Of a DNA stretch of 43,227 bases, positions 25,704 to 34,837 are shown piece by piece (within the stretch, counting starts at the first letter, position 1; every line of letters begins with the position of its first letter). A model generated the notes under the pieces. It did not search any database and had not been told where the DNA came from. It was given only the letters and a program-made list of their open reading frames with translations. Made by a program: the position numbers and the translations under genes. The stretch comes from Nitrosovibrio sp. Nv4 (GTDB lineage: Bacteria > Pseudomonadota > Gammaproteobacteria > Burkholderiales > SG8-39). The stretch lies in contig CAMDRF010000016.1 in the NCBI GenBank assembly GCA_945906765.1, forward strand, positions 1-43,227. Reading direction: 5' to 3'.

Positions 25704-26550
25704 CGCTGCCGATGTGACCGATGCGGTCGCCGATGCCGCTGCCGGCGTCGGCGAAGAGCTGGCAAGAGCGCGCGCCGCACTGGGACTGTCGATCGCCGAC
25801 GTGGCACAGCAGCTCAAGTTCGCGGCGCGGCAGATCGAGGCGATGGAGCAGGCGCGCTTCGAGGCCCTGCCCAGCGGCACCTTCGCGCGCGGCATGGTGC
25901 GCTCCTACGCGCGCCTGCTCAAGCTCGACGCCGAACACCTGGTCGGCCGGATGGCGGCGCGCGTCGCGGTTCCGGACAACGCCGCGGCGGTCGCCAGCAC
26001 GCGGCGGCCGATCCCGATCATCGACAGCAATCGGCGCACCAACCTGATCTACGCTGCCCTGTCGGTGGCGATCCTGGGAGTGATCGCCGCGGTGGTGTTC
26101 GAATGGCAGCGCGAGCGTTCCAGTGCGACACGCCTGAGTTTCGTAGCCGCGGCGAAGCTGCCGGCGGAGGTGGAGCCGCAGCGATTGGCCGCGGTGTCCC
26201 CTTCCGCCTCGCCCGTCGAGATGAAGCCCTCGAACATCGATTCGCTCCCGGGCCTGGACGAGACCCCGCCTGCCGTGCCATCGCTAGCCACGCCATCGGC
26301 GGTCGCGGAAGGTAATCGCCGCATCATCCTCAAGTTCGAGCGCGCTTCCTGGGTCAAGATCCGCGGCCGGGACGGCAAGACCCTCCTGTCCCGGCTCAAT
26401 CCCGCGGGCAGCGAACGGGCGGTAGAGGGCAAGCCGCCGTTTTCGCTCATCATCGGCAACGCGCAGCACGTGCGGCTGTCCTACGAAGACCGGCAGATCG
26501 ACTTGACGCCCCATGTCAAGGTCGGGGTGGCGCGCTTCACGCTCGATTAG
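25696..26550 (+). CDS. RodZ-like HTH/DUF4115 membrane protein
   Basis: A 284-residue bitopic protein. An N-terminal XRE-like HTH (about 15-80: [19 protein letters not shown], then [15 protein letters not shown]) lies in the cytoplasm. One membrane helix at about 116-137 ([20 protein letters not shown]) is followed by a proline/serine-rich linker and a periplasmic DUF4115 domain ([29 protein letters not shown]). RodZ links MreB filaments to the cell wall machinery. The ATG at 25696 has GGAGAG upstream and overlaps the pilW stop by eight bases. The rodZ-ispG order is widespread. Confidence 0.9.
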   Translation: MTDAADVTDAVADAAAGVGEELARARAALGLSIADVAQQLKFAARQIEAMEQARFEALPSGTFARGMVRSYARLLKLDAEHLVGRMAARVAVPDNAAAVASTRRPIPIIDSNRRTNLIYAALSVAILGVIAAVVFEWQRERSSATRLSFVAAAKLPAEVEPQRLAAVSPSASPVEMKPSNIDSLPGLDETPPAVPSLATPSAVAEGNRRIILKFERASWVKIRGRDGKTLLSRLNPAGSERAVEGKPPFSLIIGNAQHVRLSYEDRQIDLTPHVKVGVARFTLD

Positions 26551-26567
26551 CCGGGCGAGCGCGACAC

Positions 26568-27848
26568 ATGGGCATTGTTCGAAGGATTTCCAGGCAGGTG
26601 ATGGTCGGCAGGATCGCGATCGGCGGCGATGCGCCGGTCGTCGTCCAGTCGATGACCAACACCGATACCGCGGACGCCGAATCCACCACCCGCCAGGCGT
26701 TCGAGCTCTGGCGCGCGGGCTCGGAACTGGTGCGCATCACCGTCGATACGCCGGCAGCCGCGGCGCAGGTCGCGCGCATCCGCGGCCAGCTCGACGAGCT
26801 GGGCTGCGACGTGCCTCTGGTCGGCGACTTCCACTACAACGGCCATAAGCTGCTCACCCAGTATCCGGATTGCGCCCAGGCGCTGGCCAAGTACCGCATC
26901 AACCCGGGCAACGTCGGCAAGGGTGCGAAACGAGATGACCGGTTCGCCACCATGATCGAAGCGGCGCTGAAATACGGCAAGCCGGTGCGCATCGGCGTCA
27001 ACTGGGGCAGCCTCGACCCCGAGCTGCTCGCGCGCATGATGGACGAGAATGGCCGCCGGCAGAATCCCCAGGATGCCGATGCGGTGCTGCGCGAGGCGCT
27101 GATCGTCTCGGGCCTTGAATCCGCGGCACAGGCCGAGAGCCTCGGCCTGCCGGCCGAGCGCATCGTGATTTCCTGCAAGGTGAGCGGGGTGCAGGACCTG
27201 ATCCTCGTCTACCGGGAGCTCGCGCGCCGCTGCGACTATGCGCTGCATCTCGGTCTCACCGAGGCCGGCATGGGCACCAAGGGCATCGTCGCTTCTACGG
27301 CCGCGATGGCCGTGCTGCTTCAGGAAGGCATCGGCGACACCATCCGTGTCTCGCTCACGCCCGATCCCGGCGGCGAGCGCACACGGGAGGTGACCGTGGC
27401 GCAGGAATTGCTGCAGACCATGGGGCTGCGCAGCTTCGCGCCGATGGTGGCCGCCTGCCCGGGTTGCGGCCGCACGACGAGCACTGTTTTTCAGACGCTG
27501 GCGGACCGGATACAGACCTGGTTGCGGGACAGCATGCCGGGTTGGAAAGGGCGGTACCCAGGTGTCGAGGAAATGAAGGTGGCGGTCATGGGCTGCGTGG
27601 TGAACGGTCCAGGCGAGTCAAAACACGCGGACATCGGCATCAGCCTGCCTGGCGCCAACGAGGTGCCGGTGGCGCCGGTCTACGTGGACGGCGAGAAGAC
27701 CGTGACCCTGAAAGGCGGGCGCATCGCCGAGGAGTTCCAGGCGATCGTCGAGTCTTACGTGAAGGACAACTATTCGCCCGGCGCGAAACGGCGGCGCGAG
27801 CGGGGCAGGAAATCGCACCAGGCGATTCCGATCAAGGCGTCAACGTGA
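26568..27848 (+). CDS. ispG: 4-hydroxy-3-methylbut-2-enyl diphosphate synthase (flavodoxin)
   Basis: A 426-residue IspG (GcpE), the penultimate enzyme of the MEP isoprenoid pathway, converting MEcPP to HMBPP with a [4Fe-4S] cluster. Cluster ligands C297 and C300 (ACPGCGRT) and C343 ([11 protein letters not shown]) are all present. The TIM-barrel half has [34 protein letters not shown] and [11 protein letters not shown]. The C-terminus is slightly extended and basic ([10 protein letters not shown]). It starts 18 bases after the rodZ-like gene and overlaps hisS by four bases. Confidence 0.97.
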   Translation: MGIVRRISRQVMVGRIAIGGDAPVVVQSMTNTDTADAESTTRQAFELWRAGSELVRITVDTPAAAAQVARIRGQLDELGCDVPLVGDFHYNGHKLLTQYPDCAQALAKYRINPGNVGKGAKRDDRFATMIEAALKYGKPVRIGVNWGSLDPELLARMMDENGRRQNPQDADAVLREALIVSGLESAAQAESLGLPAERIVISCKVSGVQDLILVYRELARRCDYALHLGLTEAGMGTKGIVASTAAMAVLLQEGIGDTIRVSLTPDPGGERTREVTVAQELLQTMGLRSFAPMVAACPGCGRTTSTVFQTLADRIQTWLRDSMPGWKGRYPGVEEMKVAVMGCVVNGPGESKHADIGISLPGANEVPVAPVYVDGEKTVTLKGGRIAEEFQAIVESYVKDNYSPGAKRRRERGRKSHQAIPIKAST

Positions 27849-29134
27849 AGTCCGAGAGCGCGGCCCTGCGGGCGATCCGCGGCATGAACGATGTGCTGCC
27901 GGCGGACATGGCGCTGTGGCGATCCTTCGGCGCCATCGTCGAGGCCTGGCTGGAGCGCTGGGGCTACCGGGCGATCCGCATGCCGCTGGTCGAGAACTCG
28001 GCATTGTTTCGCCGCGCCATCGGCGAGGCGACCGACATCGTCGAGAAGGAGATGTATTCCTGGCGCGACGCTTTGAATGCCGAGGAGCTGACGCTGCGTC
28101 CGGAGGGCACCGCCTCGTGCGTGCGCGCCGCGATCGAGCACAGCCTGCTCTACGACGGGCCGAAGCGGCTCTGGTACGGCGGGCCGATGTACCGCCACGA
28201 GCGGCCGCAGAAGGGCCGCTACCGCGAGTTCTACCAGTACGGCGCGGAGGTATTCGGTTGCCCGGGTCCCGACGTGGATGCCGAGTTGATCGTGATGTGC
28301 GCGCGGCTCTGGCCGGAACTGGGTCTGAAGGGCATCCGCCTGGAGCTGAACAACATCGGTTCGGCCGACGAGCGGTCGTGGCACCGCGCCGACCTGGTGA
28401 AACACCTCGAGGCGCACGAAGGAAAACTCGATGCCGACGCGAAGCGGCGAATGCACAGCAACCCGCTGCGCGTGCTGGATTCGAAGAACCCGATGGTGCG
28501 GGAGGTGGCGGCGCAGGCGCCGCCCCTGGCGGGCTACCTGGGCGAGGTCTCGCTCGCGCATTTCGAGGGCCTGAAGCAACTTCTCTCGGCGGCGGGAGTC
28601 GAATTCACGCTCAATCCGCGGCTGGTGCGCGGCCTGGACTACTACAACCTCACCGTTTTCGAGTGGATCACCGATGCGCTGGGCGCGCAGGGCACGGTTT
28701 GCGGCGGCGGGCGCTACGACGGGTTGTTCGCGCAGCTCGGCGGCAAGCCCGCGCCGGGCGTGGGTTTCGCGATGGGCTGCGAGCGGCTGGTGGCGCTGAT
28801 GAAGGATTGCGGCAGTGCGCCGGCGGCGCCCAGGCCGGATGCCTACGTGCTGTACCAGGGCGAGGGCACGCTCGAATACGCATTCACGCTCGCCGACGCG
28901 CTGCGCGGCGCGGGGCACAGCGTGGTGATGAACGCGGGCGGCGGCAGTTTCAAGTCGCAGATGAAAAGGGCCGATGCGAGCGGCGCGTGGCTGGCGTTGA
29001 TCGTCGGCGAAGATGAAGTGCGCGCCGGCGAGATATCGGTGAAGAACCTGCGCAGCGCGGGGGAGCAGCAACGCATCGGACGAGGACGCGTGGCGGGGGA
29101 ATTCGCGGCAATCCTACAAAAGGTAAAAGCATAG
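27845..29134 (+). CDS. hisS: Histidyl-tRNA synthetase
   Basis: A 429-residue class II synthetase. GTG at 27845, overlapping the ispG stop, gives the family start ([10 protein letters not shown]). Motif 2 is [20 protein letters not shown], the histidine-specific motif is [14 protein letters not shown], and motif 3 is [14 protein letters not shown]. The C-terminal anticodon-binding domain ends normally with [14 protein letters not shown] longer upstream frame reads inside ispG and has no homology. Essential and complete. Confidence 0.97.
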   Translation: MKSESAALRAIRGMNDVLPADMALWRSFGAIVEAWLERWGYRAIRMPLVENSALFRRAIGEATDIVEKEMYSWRDALNAEELTLRPEGTASCVRAAIEHSLLYDGPKRLWYGGPMYRHERPQKGRYREFYQYGAEVFGCPGPDVDAELIVMCARLWPELGLKGIRLELNNIGSADERSWHRADLVKHLEAHEGKLDADAKRRMHSNPLRVLDSKNPMVREVAAQAPPLAGYLGEVSLAHFEGLKQLLSAAGVEFTLNPRLVRGLDYYNLTVFEWITDALGAQGTVCGGGRYDGLFAQLGGKPAPGVGFAMGCERLVALMKDCGSAPAAPRPDAYVLYQGEGTLEYAFTLADALRGAGHSVVMNAGGGSFKSQMKRADASGAWLALIVGEDEVRAGEISVKNLRSAGEQQRIGRGRVAGEFAAILQKVKA

Positions 29135-29136
29135 TC

Positions 29137-29769
29137 ATGGCATACGATCTCGAAGAACAGGAACAGCTTGCATCGGTCAAGGGCTGGTGGCACGACAACG
29201 GCACGCGGCTGCTTACGCTGATTGCCGTGGTGGCGATCGTGGGTTCGGGCTGGCAGGGCTGGCGCAGTTGGCAGGCGGGCAACGCGCAACAGGCGGGCGC
29301 GCAGTACGAGGCGCTGGTCAAGGCGGCCCAGGCCGGCGACGCCAAGGCCTTGCGCGACGCCGGCGGCACGCTGCTCGAGAGCTTTCCCCGCACGCTCTAC
29401 GCCTCCATGGGCGCACTGGTGGCGGCGCGCTTTCACGTCGAGCGCTCGGACCTGAAGAACGCCAAGGCGCAATTGCGGTGGGTGGTCGAGCGCTCGCCCT
29501 CGGACGAACTGCGCGATCTCGGCCGCCTGCGGTTGGCCGCGGTGCTGCTCGACGAAAAATCCCACGACGAAGCGCTCGCGCTGCTGGAAATGAAGCACGC
29601 AACGCCGCTCGAAGGGCAGTACGCCGCGCTCAAGGGCGACATCCTGGTGGCGAAGAGCAAGGCTGCCGAGGCCAAGGCCGCCTACCGCCTGGCGCTCGAA
29701 AAGACCGACGCAAGAAGCGCCGCGTTCCGCAACAGCGTTCAGCTGCGGCTCGACGCGCTCGGAGGTTGA
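29137..29769 (+). CDS. yfgM: YfgM family TPR membrane protein (ancillary SecYEG subunit)
   Basis: A 210-residue protein with one N-terminal membrane helix (RLLTLIAVVAIVGSGWQGW, about 25-45) after YDLEEQEQLASVKGWWHDNG, the hallmark of this family. The periplasmic part is TPR-like helices (LVAARFHVERSDLKNAKAQL, SHDEALALLEMKH). YfgM bridges the Sec translocon to periplasmic chaperones. It follows hisS by two bases and precedes bamB by two, the standard order. Confidence 0.94.
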   Translation: MAYDLEEQEQLASVKGWWHDNGTRLLTLIAVVAIVGSGWQGWRSWQAGNAQQAGAQYEALVKAAQAGDAKALRDAGGTLLESFPRTLYASMGALVAARFHVERSDLKNAKAQLRWVVERSPSDELRDLGRLRLAAVLLDEKSHDEALALLEMKHATPLEGQYAALKGDILVAKSKAAEAKAAYRLALEKTDARSAAFRNSVQLRLDALGG

Positions 29770-29771
29770 CG

Positions 29772-30947
29772 GTGCGCGCCCTTTCCCGGGCAGCGGTGAT
29801 CGCCGCTGCCGTCCTGCTGCCCGCCTGCTCGAGCCTGCCGAGCATGCCGAGCATGAATCCGATGGACTGGTTCAGGACCGGCTCGAGCGGTCCCAAGCCC
29901 GCCGAATTGCCGGTGCTGACCAACGCCCAGGGTGTCAAGGTGCTCTGGTCCTCGAGTATCGGCGCCGCGGACGGATTCTTTTTCAGCCCGGCCCTCACCG
30001 GCGACGGCATCTATGCCGCGTCGCGCTCCGGGACGGTGGCGCGGCTGGACGCGGCGTCGGGCCAGACGAAGTGGCGCGTGTCGCTCGGCAAGCGCATCTC
30101 AAGTGGCGTCGGCAGCGACGGCGCGCTGGTGGCGGTTGCCGCCGACGACGGCGAGGTGTTCGCGCTCGATGCAAAGAGCGGCGCGGTGAAGTGGCGGGCG
30201 CGGGTTTCAAGCGAAGTGCTGGCGCAGCCCAAGGTAAGCGACGGGCTGGTACTGGTGCGCAGCGCCGACAGCAAGATCTTCGCCTTCGGCAGCGAGGATG
30301 GAAAGCGCCGCTGGGTCTACCAGCGGCCCGCGGCGGCGCTCATCGTGCGCTCGCCGGTCGGCCTGAGCGTGCACCAGGGCTCGGCCTACGCCGGCTTCTC
30401 GGGCGGCAAGCTGGTCGCGATCTCGCTCACCGATGGCATGTCGCGCTGGGAGGCAACGGTCGCGCTGCCCAAGGGGGCGACCGAACTGGAGCGCGTCACC
30501 GACATGGTGGGCGATCCATCCGCGCAGGGCAGGGAGGTCTGCGGCGCGGCATACCAGGGGCGCGTCGGGTGTTATGACATCCAGAACGGCAACCAGCTGT
30601 GGTCGCGCGAGATGTCCACGCTGACCGGCGTGTCCTTCGATGCGCGCTATGCGTTCGTGAGCGATGACAAGGGCGCGGTGCACGCGCTGGACCGAACCAA
30701 CGGCCGCAGCGTCTGGAAGCAGGATCGCCTTGCGCATCGGCAGCTCTCGCTGCCGCTGCCGCTGGGCACCGAGGTGGCGGTGGGCGATCTGCAAGGGTAC
30801 GTCCATTTCGTGGCGCGCGAATCGGGCGCCTTCCTCGGGCGGCTCGCCACCGACGGCAGCCCGGTGCGCGCCGCTCCCCTCCGGCTGGCCGACGGCTTGC
30901 TGGTACAGACGCAGAACGGCGGCCTGTTCGCGCTGACATTGCAGTGA
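29772..30947 (+). CDS. bamB: Outer membrane protein assembly factor BamB
   Basis: A 391-residue lipoprotein of the BAM complex. The signal peptide ends in lipobox LLPAC (C19), followed by an eight-bladed beta-propeller of PQQ-like repeats, e.g. GTVARLDAASGQTKWRVSL, DGEVFALDAKSGAVKWRARV and GAVHALDRTNGRSVWKQ. It starts at GTG 29772 with GGAGGT (29761-29766), which overlaps the yfgM stop region. It stops inside the der start (GTGA overlap). Complete. Confidence 0.95.
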   Translation: MRALSRAAVIAAAVLLPACSSLPSMPSMNPMDWFRTGSSGPKPAELPVLTNAQGVKVLWSSSIGAADGFFFSPALTGDGIYAASRSGTVARLDAASGQTKWRVSLGKRISSGVGSDGALVAVAADDGEVFALDAKSGAVKWRARVSSEVLAQPKVSDGLVLVRSADSKIFAFGSEDGKRRWVYQRPAAALIVRSPVGLSVHQGSAYAGFSGGKLVAISLTDGMSRWEATVALPKGATELERVTDMVGDPSAQGREVCGAAYQGRVGCYDIQNGNQLWSREMSTLTGVSFDARYAFVSDDKGAVHALDRTNGRSVWKQDRLAHRQLSLPLPLGTEVAVGDLQGYVHFVARESGAFLGRLATDGSPVRAAPLRLADGLLVQTQNGGLFALTLQ

Positions 30948-32389
30948 AGCCGGTCATTGCCCTGGTTGGGCGGCCAAACGTGGGCAAGAGCACGCTGTTC
31001 AACCGCCTGACGCGGCGGCGCGATGCGATTGTGGTCGACATCCCGGGCGTTACCCGCGACCGCCACTATGGCGAAGGCCTGCTGGGCGGGCGTTCCTGCA
31101 TCGTCATCGACACCGGCGGGCTGCAACCGGATTCGGACGACGGCATCTACGCCGAGATGGCGCGGCAGACGGAACAGGCGATCATCGAAGCCGACGCGGT
31201 CGTGCTGGTCACCGATGCGCGCGCCGGACTGACGCCCGGCGACCGGGTGATCGCGGAGAAGCTGCGCCGCCTCAAGGAGCGCGTCTGGATCGCGGCCAAC
31301 AAGTCCGAGGGCTTCGATCCGGAAACCGCCGCGGCAGAATTCCACGAACTCGGCCTGGGCAATCCGGTGGCGATCTCCGCCGCGCACGGCAATGGCGTGA
31401 TGGCGCTGATCGAAGCGGTGCTGCGGCCGTTCCCGGATGAGCCCGAGGTCGTCGATGACGCGAAAAACCCGCGCGTCGCCATCGTCGGCCGGCCCAATGT
31501 CGGCAAGTCCACCCTGGTCAACGCGCTGGTTGGCGAGGAACGCGTGCTCGTCTATGGCGAGCCCGGCACCACGCGCGACGCCATCGAGGTACCGTTCGAG
31601 CGCAACGGCCGCCGCTACACACTGGTGGACACCGCCGGGCTGCGCAAGCGCGGTAAGTCGCACGGCGCCGCGGTGGAGAAATTCTCGATCGTCAAGACAC
31701 TGCAGGCGATCGAGGCGGCGAACGTGGCGGTGCTGGTGCTCGATGCGGTGGAAGGCATCACCGAACAGGATGCTCACGTCGCGAGCTACATACTGGATCG
31801 CGGCCGCGCGGTGACCGTCGCGGTGAACAAGTGGGAGGCGGCCGACAAGCCGATGCGCGATCGCCTCAAGGATGAACTGCGCTGGCAGCTCGGTTTTCTC
31901 GGCTTCGCCGATACCCTGTTCATCTCCGCGAAATCGGGCAAGGGCGTGAACGAAGTCCTGCGCTCGGCGGATGCCGCCTACGCAGCGGCATTCGCGAAAC
32001 TCTCAACGCCCAAGCTGACGCGTGCCCTGATCGCGGCGGTCGAGCGCCAGATGCCGCCCCACCGCAGGGGCTATGCGCGCCCCAAGATGCGCTATGCGCA
32101 CCAGGGCGGCTCCAACCCGCCGCGCGTCATCATCCACGGCAACTCGCTGCAGCACGTGCCCGACGCTTACAAGCGGTTCCTCGAAGGCTGGTTCCGCGAT
32201 TTGTTCAAGCTGCAGGGAACGCCCCTGCGCATCGAGCTGCGCACCGGCAGGAACCCCTACGACGAAAACCGCAAGGCCCCGGTGCGCAAGCGGACCCTGG
32301 GGCACAGCAAGTCCGCGCCGCGCGTCAAGACCGGCGGCAAATCAAAAAAGCAGTTTCGCGAGAAAGCGTCCGGGCGCAAGCGCGCCTAG
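30944..32389 (+). CDS. der: Ribosome biogenesis GTPase Der (EngA)
   Basis: A 481-residue protein with tandem GTPase domains. The first G1 is GRPNVGKST at 9-17, with DIPGVTRD and DTGG; the second G1 is GRPNVGKST at 182-190, with EPGTTRDAIEV and DTAGLRKRGK. NKWE and NKSE are the G4 motifs; the C-terminal KH-like domain has RRGYARPKMRYAHQGGSNPP. Der acts in 50S subunit assembly. GTG start at 30944 overlaps bamB. In related genomes hfq and hfl genes commonly follow; here a restriction island begins instead. Confidence 0.97.
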   Translation: MKPVIALVGRPNVGKSTLFNRLTRRRDAIVVDIPGVTRDRHYGEGLLGGRSCIVIDTGGLQPDSDDGIYAEMARQTEQAIIEADAVVLVTDARAGLTPGDRVIAEKLRRLKERVWIAANKSEGFDPETAAAEFHELGLGNPVAISAAHGNGVMALIEAVLRPFPDEPEVVDDAKNPRVAIVGRPNVGKSTLVNALVGEERVLVYGEPGTTRDAIEVPFERNGRRYTLVDTAGLRKRGKSHGAAVEKFSIVKTLQAIEAANVAVLVLDAVEGITEQDAHVASYILDRGRAVTVAVNKWEAADKPMRDRLKDELRWQLGFLGFADTLFISAKSGKGVNEVLRSADAAYAAAFAKLSTPKLTRALIAAVERQMPPHRRGYARPKMRYAHQGGSNPPRVIIHGNSLQHVPDAYKRFLEGWFRDLFKLQGTPLRIELRTGRNPYDENRKAPVRKRTLGHSKSAPRVKTGGKSKKQFREKASGRKRA

Positions 32390-32423
32390 CCTTTCGCTCT
32401 TTGCCCGAGTAACGTTGCATGCG

Positions 32424-32451
32424 TAGCTCCTGTGTTACAAGAAGGGAGCTA
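32424..32451. repeat. Inverted repeat at the left edge of the restriction island
   Basis: TAGCTCC (32424-32430) pairs with GGAGCTA (32445-32451) around a 14-base loop, in the 141-base spacer between der and hsdM. The spacer has lower GC than its neighbours. There is no T-run, so it is not a convincing terminator; it may mark the island boundary or be a regulatory site for the operon. Confidence 0.35.
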
Positions 32452-32530
32452 TAGCAGATGGCTGCGGTTCGATCTGTCCGGCGACAATCACCTGCCTTGA
32501 AACGACGGCTGAAATGGAGCGCGACCGAGA

Positions 32531-34837
32531 GTGGATCAAGCAACCCATAACAAGATCGTCTCTTTCATTTGGGGAATCGCGGACGATGTCCTCCGCGATC
32601 TTTTCAAGCGCGGCAAGTACCCGGACGTTATTCTTCCCATGTGCGTTATCCGACGCATGGACGCGGTGCTCGAGCCCACCAAGCAGGCGGTGCTCGACAC
32701 CAAGAAGATGCTCGACAAGAGCGGTATCACGGAGCAGCGTGCCGCGCTCGCCGAAGCCGCGGGCCAGGCCTTCTACAACACCTCGAAGTTCACCCTGCGC
32801 GACCTGAAGTCCCGCGGCAGCCAGCAACAGCTCCTGGCCGACTTCGAGGACTACCTGAACGGCTTTTCGCCCAACGTCCAGGACATCCTCGACAACTTCA
32901 AGTTCCGCAACCAGCTCACCACGCTCTCGAAGGCCGACGCGATCGGCACGCTCATCAACAAGTTCCTCGATCCCGAGATCGACCTCTCTCCCGCTGGCGT
33001 CGACAACCACGCGATGGGCACGGTCTTCGAAGAGCTGGTCCGCAAGTTCAACGAAGAGAACAACGAAGAAGCGGGCGAGCACTGGACGCCGCGCGACGCC
33101 GTGCGGCTGATGGCGAACCTCGTGTTCCTGCCGATTGAGGGCCAGCTCAAATCCGGCACTTACCTTCTTTACGACTGCGCCTGCGGCACTGGAGGCATGC
33201 TCACGGTGGGGGAGGAGACGCTCACGGCGATCGCCGCCAACCGCAAACAGCAGATCACGAGCGTCCTCTACGGCCAGGAGATCAACCCGGAGACCTACGC
33301 CGTTTGCAAGGCGGACATGCTGCTCAAAGGTGAGGGCGAGAGCGCCGACCACATCGTCGGCGGCGCGGAGTGGTCCACGCTTTCGCACGACGCGTTCCCC
33401 GCGCAGGAGTTCGACTTCATGCTCGCCAACCCGCCCTACGGGAAGAGCTGGAAGAAGGACCTTGAGACGATGGGCGGCAAGGAGGGGATGCGCGACCCGC
33501 GTTTCAAGGTGATGCACGCGGGCGAAGAACTGTCGCTCGTCACCCGCTCCAGCGATGGCCAGATGCTTTTCCTCGCCAACATGGCGTCGAAGATGAACAA
33601 CAAATCGGCGCTGGGGAGCCGCATCGCCGAGGTCCACAATGGCAGTTCACTTTTCACCGGCGACGCGGGCCAGGGCGAGAGCAATATCCGCCGCTGGCTC
33701 ATCGAGAACGACTGGCTCGAAGCCATCGTCGCGCTGCCGCTCAACCTCTTCTACAACACCGGTATCGCCACCTACATCTGGGTGCTGTCGAACAAGAAGC
33801 CCGCGCACCGCAAGGGCCAGGTGCAGCTCATCGACGCGAGCCAGTGGTTCAAGCCGCTCCGCAAGAACCTCGGCAAGAAGAACTGCGAGCTGTCACCCGA
33901 AGACATCGAGCGCATCAGCCGTACGTTCCTTGAGTTCAAGGAGATGCCCGAGTCCAAGATCTTTCCCAATGCCGCCTTCGGCTACTGGAAAGTCACGGTC
34001 GAGCGCCCGCTGCGCCTGCACAGCCAACTCTCACCCAAGGCCATCGAGACCCTCCGCTTCGCGTCGGGCGACGAAGACCTGCGCACTGCGCTCTACGAGG
34101 AATTCGGCGACGATCTCTTCAGCAAGTTCGGCAAGATCTCCGCCGCGCTGGAAACGCGGCTCGCCGACTGGGGCAGCGACGAGGACGAGGGCGACGACGA
34201 GAATGGCGTTAGCACCAAGAAGGGGCTGCCCGAGAAGAAGAAAAAGAAGCTGCTCGATCCCAAGACCTGGGAGCGCGACGGGCGGCTGGTTGAAGTAGCC
34301 ACAACGCTGCGCAAGGCGCTGGGTGACGGGTTCTTCGAGGACCACAACGTCTTCCGCGACCGGGTGGACAGCGCGCTCAGGAAGGCGGGCCTCAAGCTCT
34401 CCGCCGCCGACCTGAAACAGATCCTCAAGGCCGTGAGTTGGCGCGTCGAGACCGCGCCGCCCGTTATCGCCAAGATTCACAGGCCCGGCAAGGTCAAGCC
34501 CGACTCGCTGCGCGGCCTGTTCGCGGCGACGGTGGACGGCAAACCCGCCATCGTCGAGTACGAGCCCGACGCCGACCTGCGCGACACCGAGCAGGTACCA
34601 CTGCTCGAAGACGGCGGCATCGAAGCTTTCATCCGCCGCGAGGTTCTCCCCTACACGCCGGACGCATGGGTCAAGGCGGACTCAACAAAAATCGGCTTCG
34701 AGGTCAGCTTCACACGGTACTTCTACAAGCCGCAGCCGCTGCGCACGCTGGAGGAAATCAGCGCCGACATCCTCGCCATCGAGAAGGAAGCCGAGGGGCT
34801 TCTGGATGGGCTGTTGAAGAGCGAGGCCCGACCATGA
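32531..34837 (+). CDS. hsdM: Type I restriction-modification system methyltransferase subunit
   Basis: A 768-residue HsdM, long for the family (about 500-550) because of an added C-terminal region after residue 500. The HsdM_N helical domain (HNKIVSFIWGIADDVLRDLF) is followed by SAM motif I D215-CACGTGGM and the N6-adenine motif N300-PPY (ANPPYGKSWKK). The charged lysine-rich linker EKKKKKLLDPKTWERDG leads to a tail (about 570-768) typical of the long HsdM group. GTG at 32531 fits family alignment; no strong ribosome binding site is seen. With HsdS it methylates adenine in the target sequence. Overlaps the next gene by ATGA. Confidence 0.95.
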   Translation: MDQATHNKIVSFIWGIADDVLRDLFKRGKYPDVILPMCVIRRMDAVLEPTKQAVLDTKKMLDKSGITEQRAALAEAAGQAFYNTSKFTLRDLKSRGSQQQLLADFEDYLNGFSPNVQDILDNFKFRNQLTTLSKADAIGTLINKFLDPEIDLSPAGVDNHAMGTVFEELVRKFNEENNEEAGEHWTPRDAVRLMANLVFLPIEGQLKSGTYLLYDCACGTGGMLTVGEETLTAIAANRKQQITSVLYGQEINPETYAVCKADMLLKGEGESADHIVGGAEWSTLSHDAFPAQEFDFMLANPPYGKSWKKDLETMGGKEGMRDPRFKVMHAGEELSLVTRSSDGQMLFLANMASKMNNKSALGSRIAEVHNGSSLFTGDAGQGESNIRRWLIENDWLEAIVALPLNLFYNTGIATYIWVLSNKKPAHRKGQVQLIDASQWFKPLRKNLGKKNCELSPEDIERISRTFLEFKEMPESKIFPNAAFGYWKVTVERPLRLHSQLSPKAIETLRFASGDEDLRTALYEEFGDDLFSKFGKISAALETRLADWGSDEDEGDDENGVSTKKGLPEKKKKKLLDPKTWERDGRLVEVATTLRKALGDGFFEDHNVFRDRVDSALRKAGLKLSAADLKQILKAVSWRVETAPPVIAKIHRPGKVKPDSLRGLFAATVDGKPAIVEYEPDADLRDTEQVPLLEDGGIEAFIRREVLPYTPDAWVKADSTKIGFEVSFTRYFYKPQPLRTLEEISADILAIEKEAEGLLDGLLKSEARP

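Noticed and set aside
32424-32451. Inverted repeat after der as an intrinsic terminator
   Set aside because: The loop is long and there is no T-run on either side. It is listed only as a repeat.
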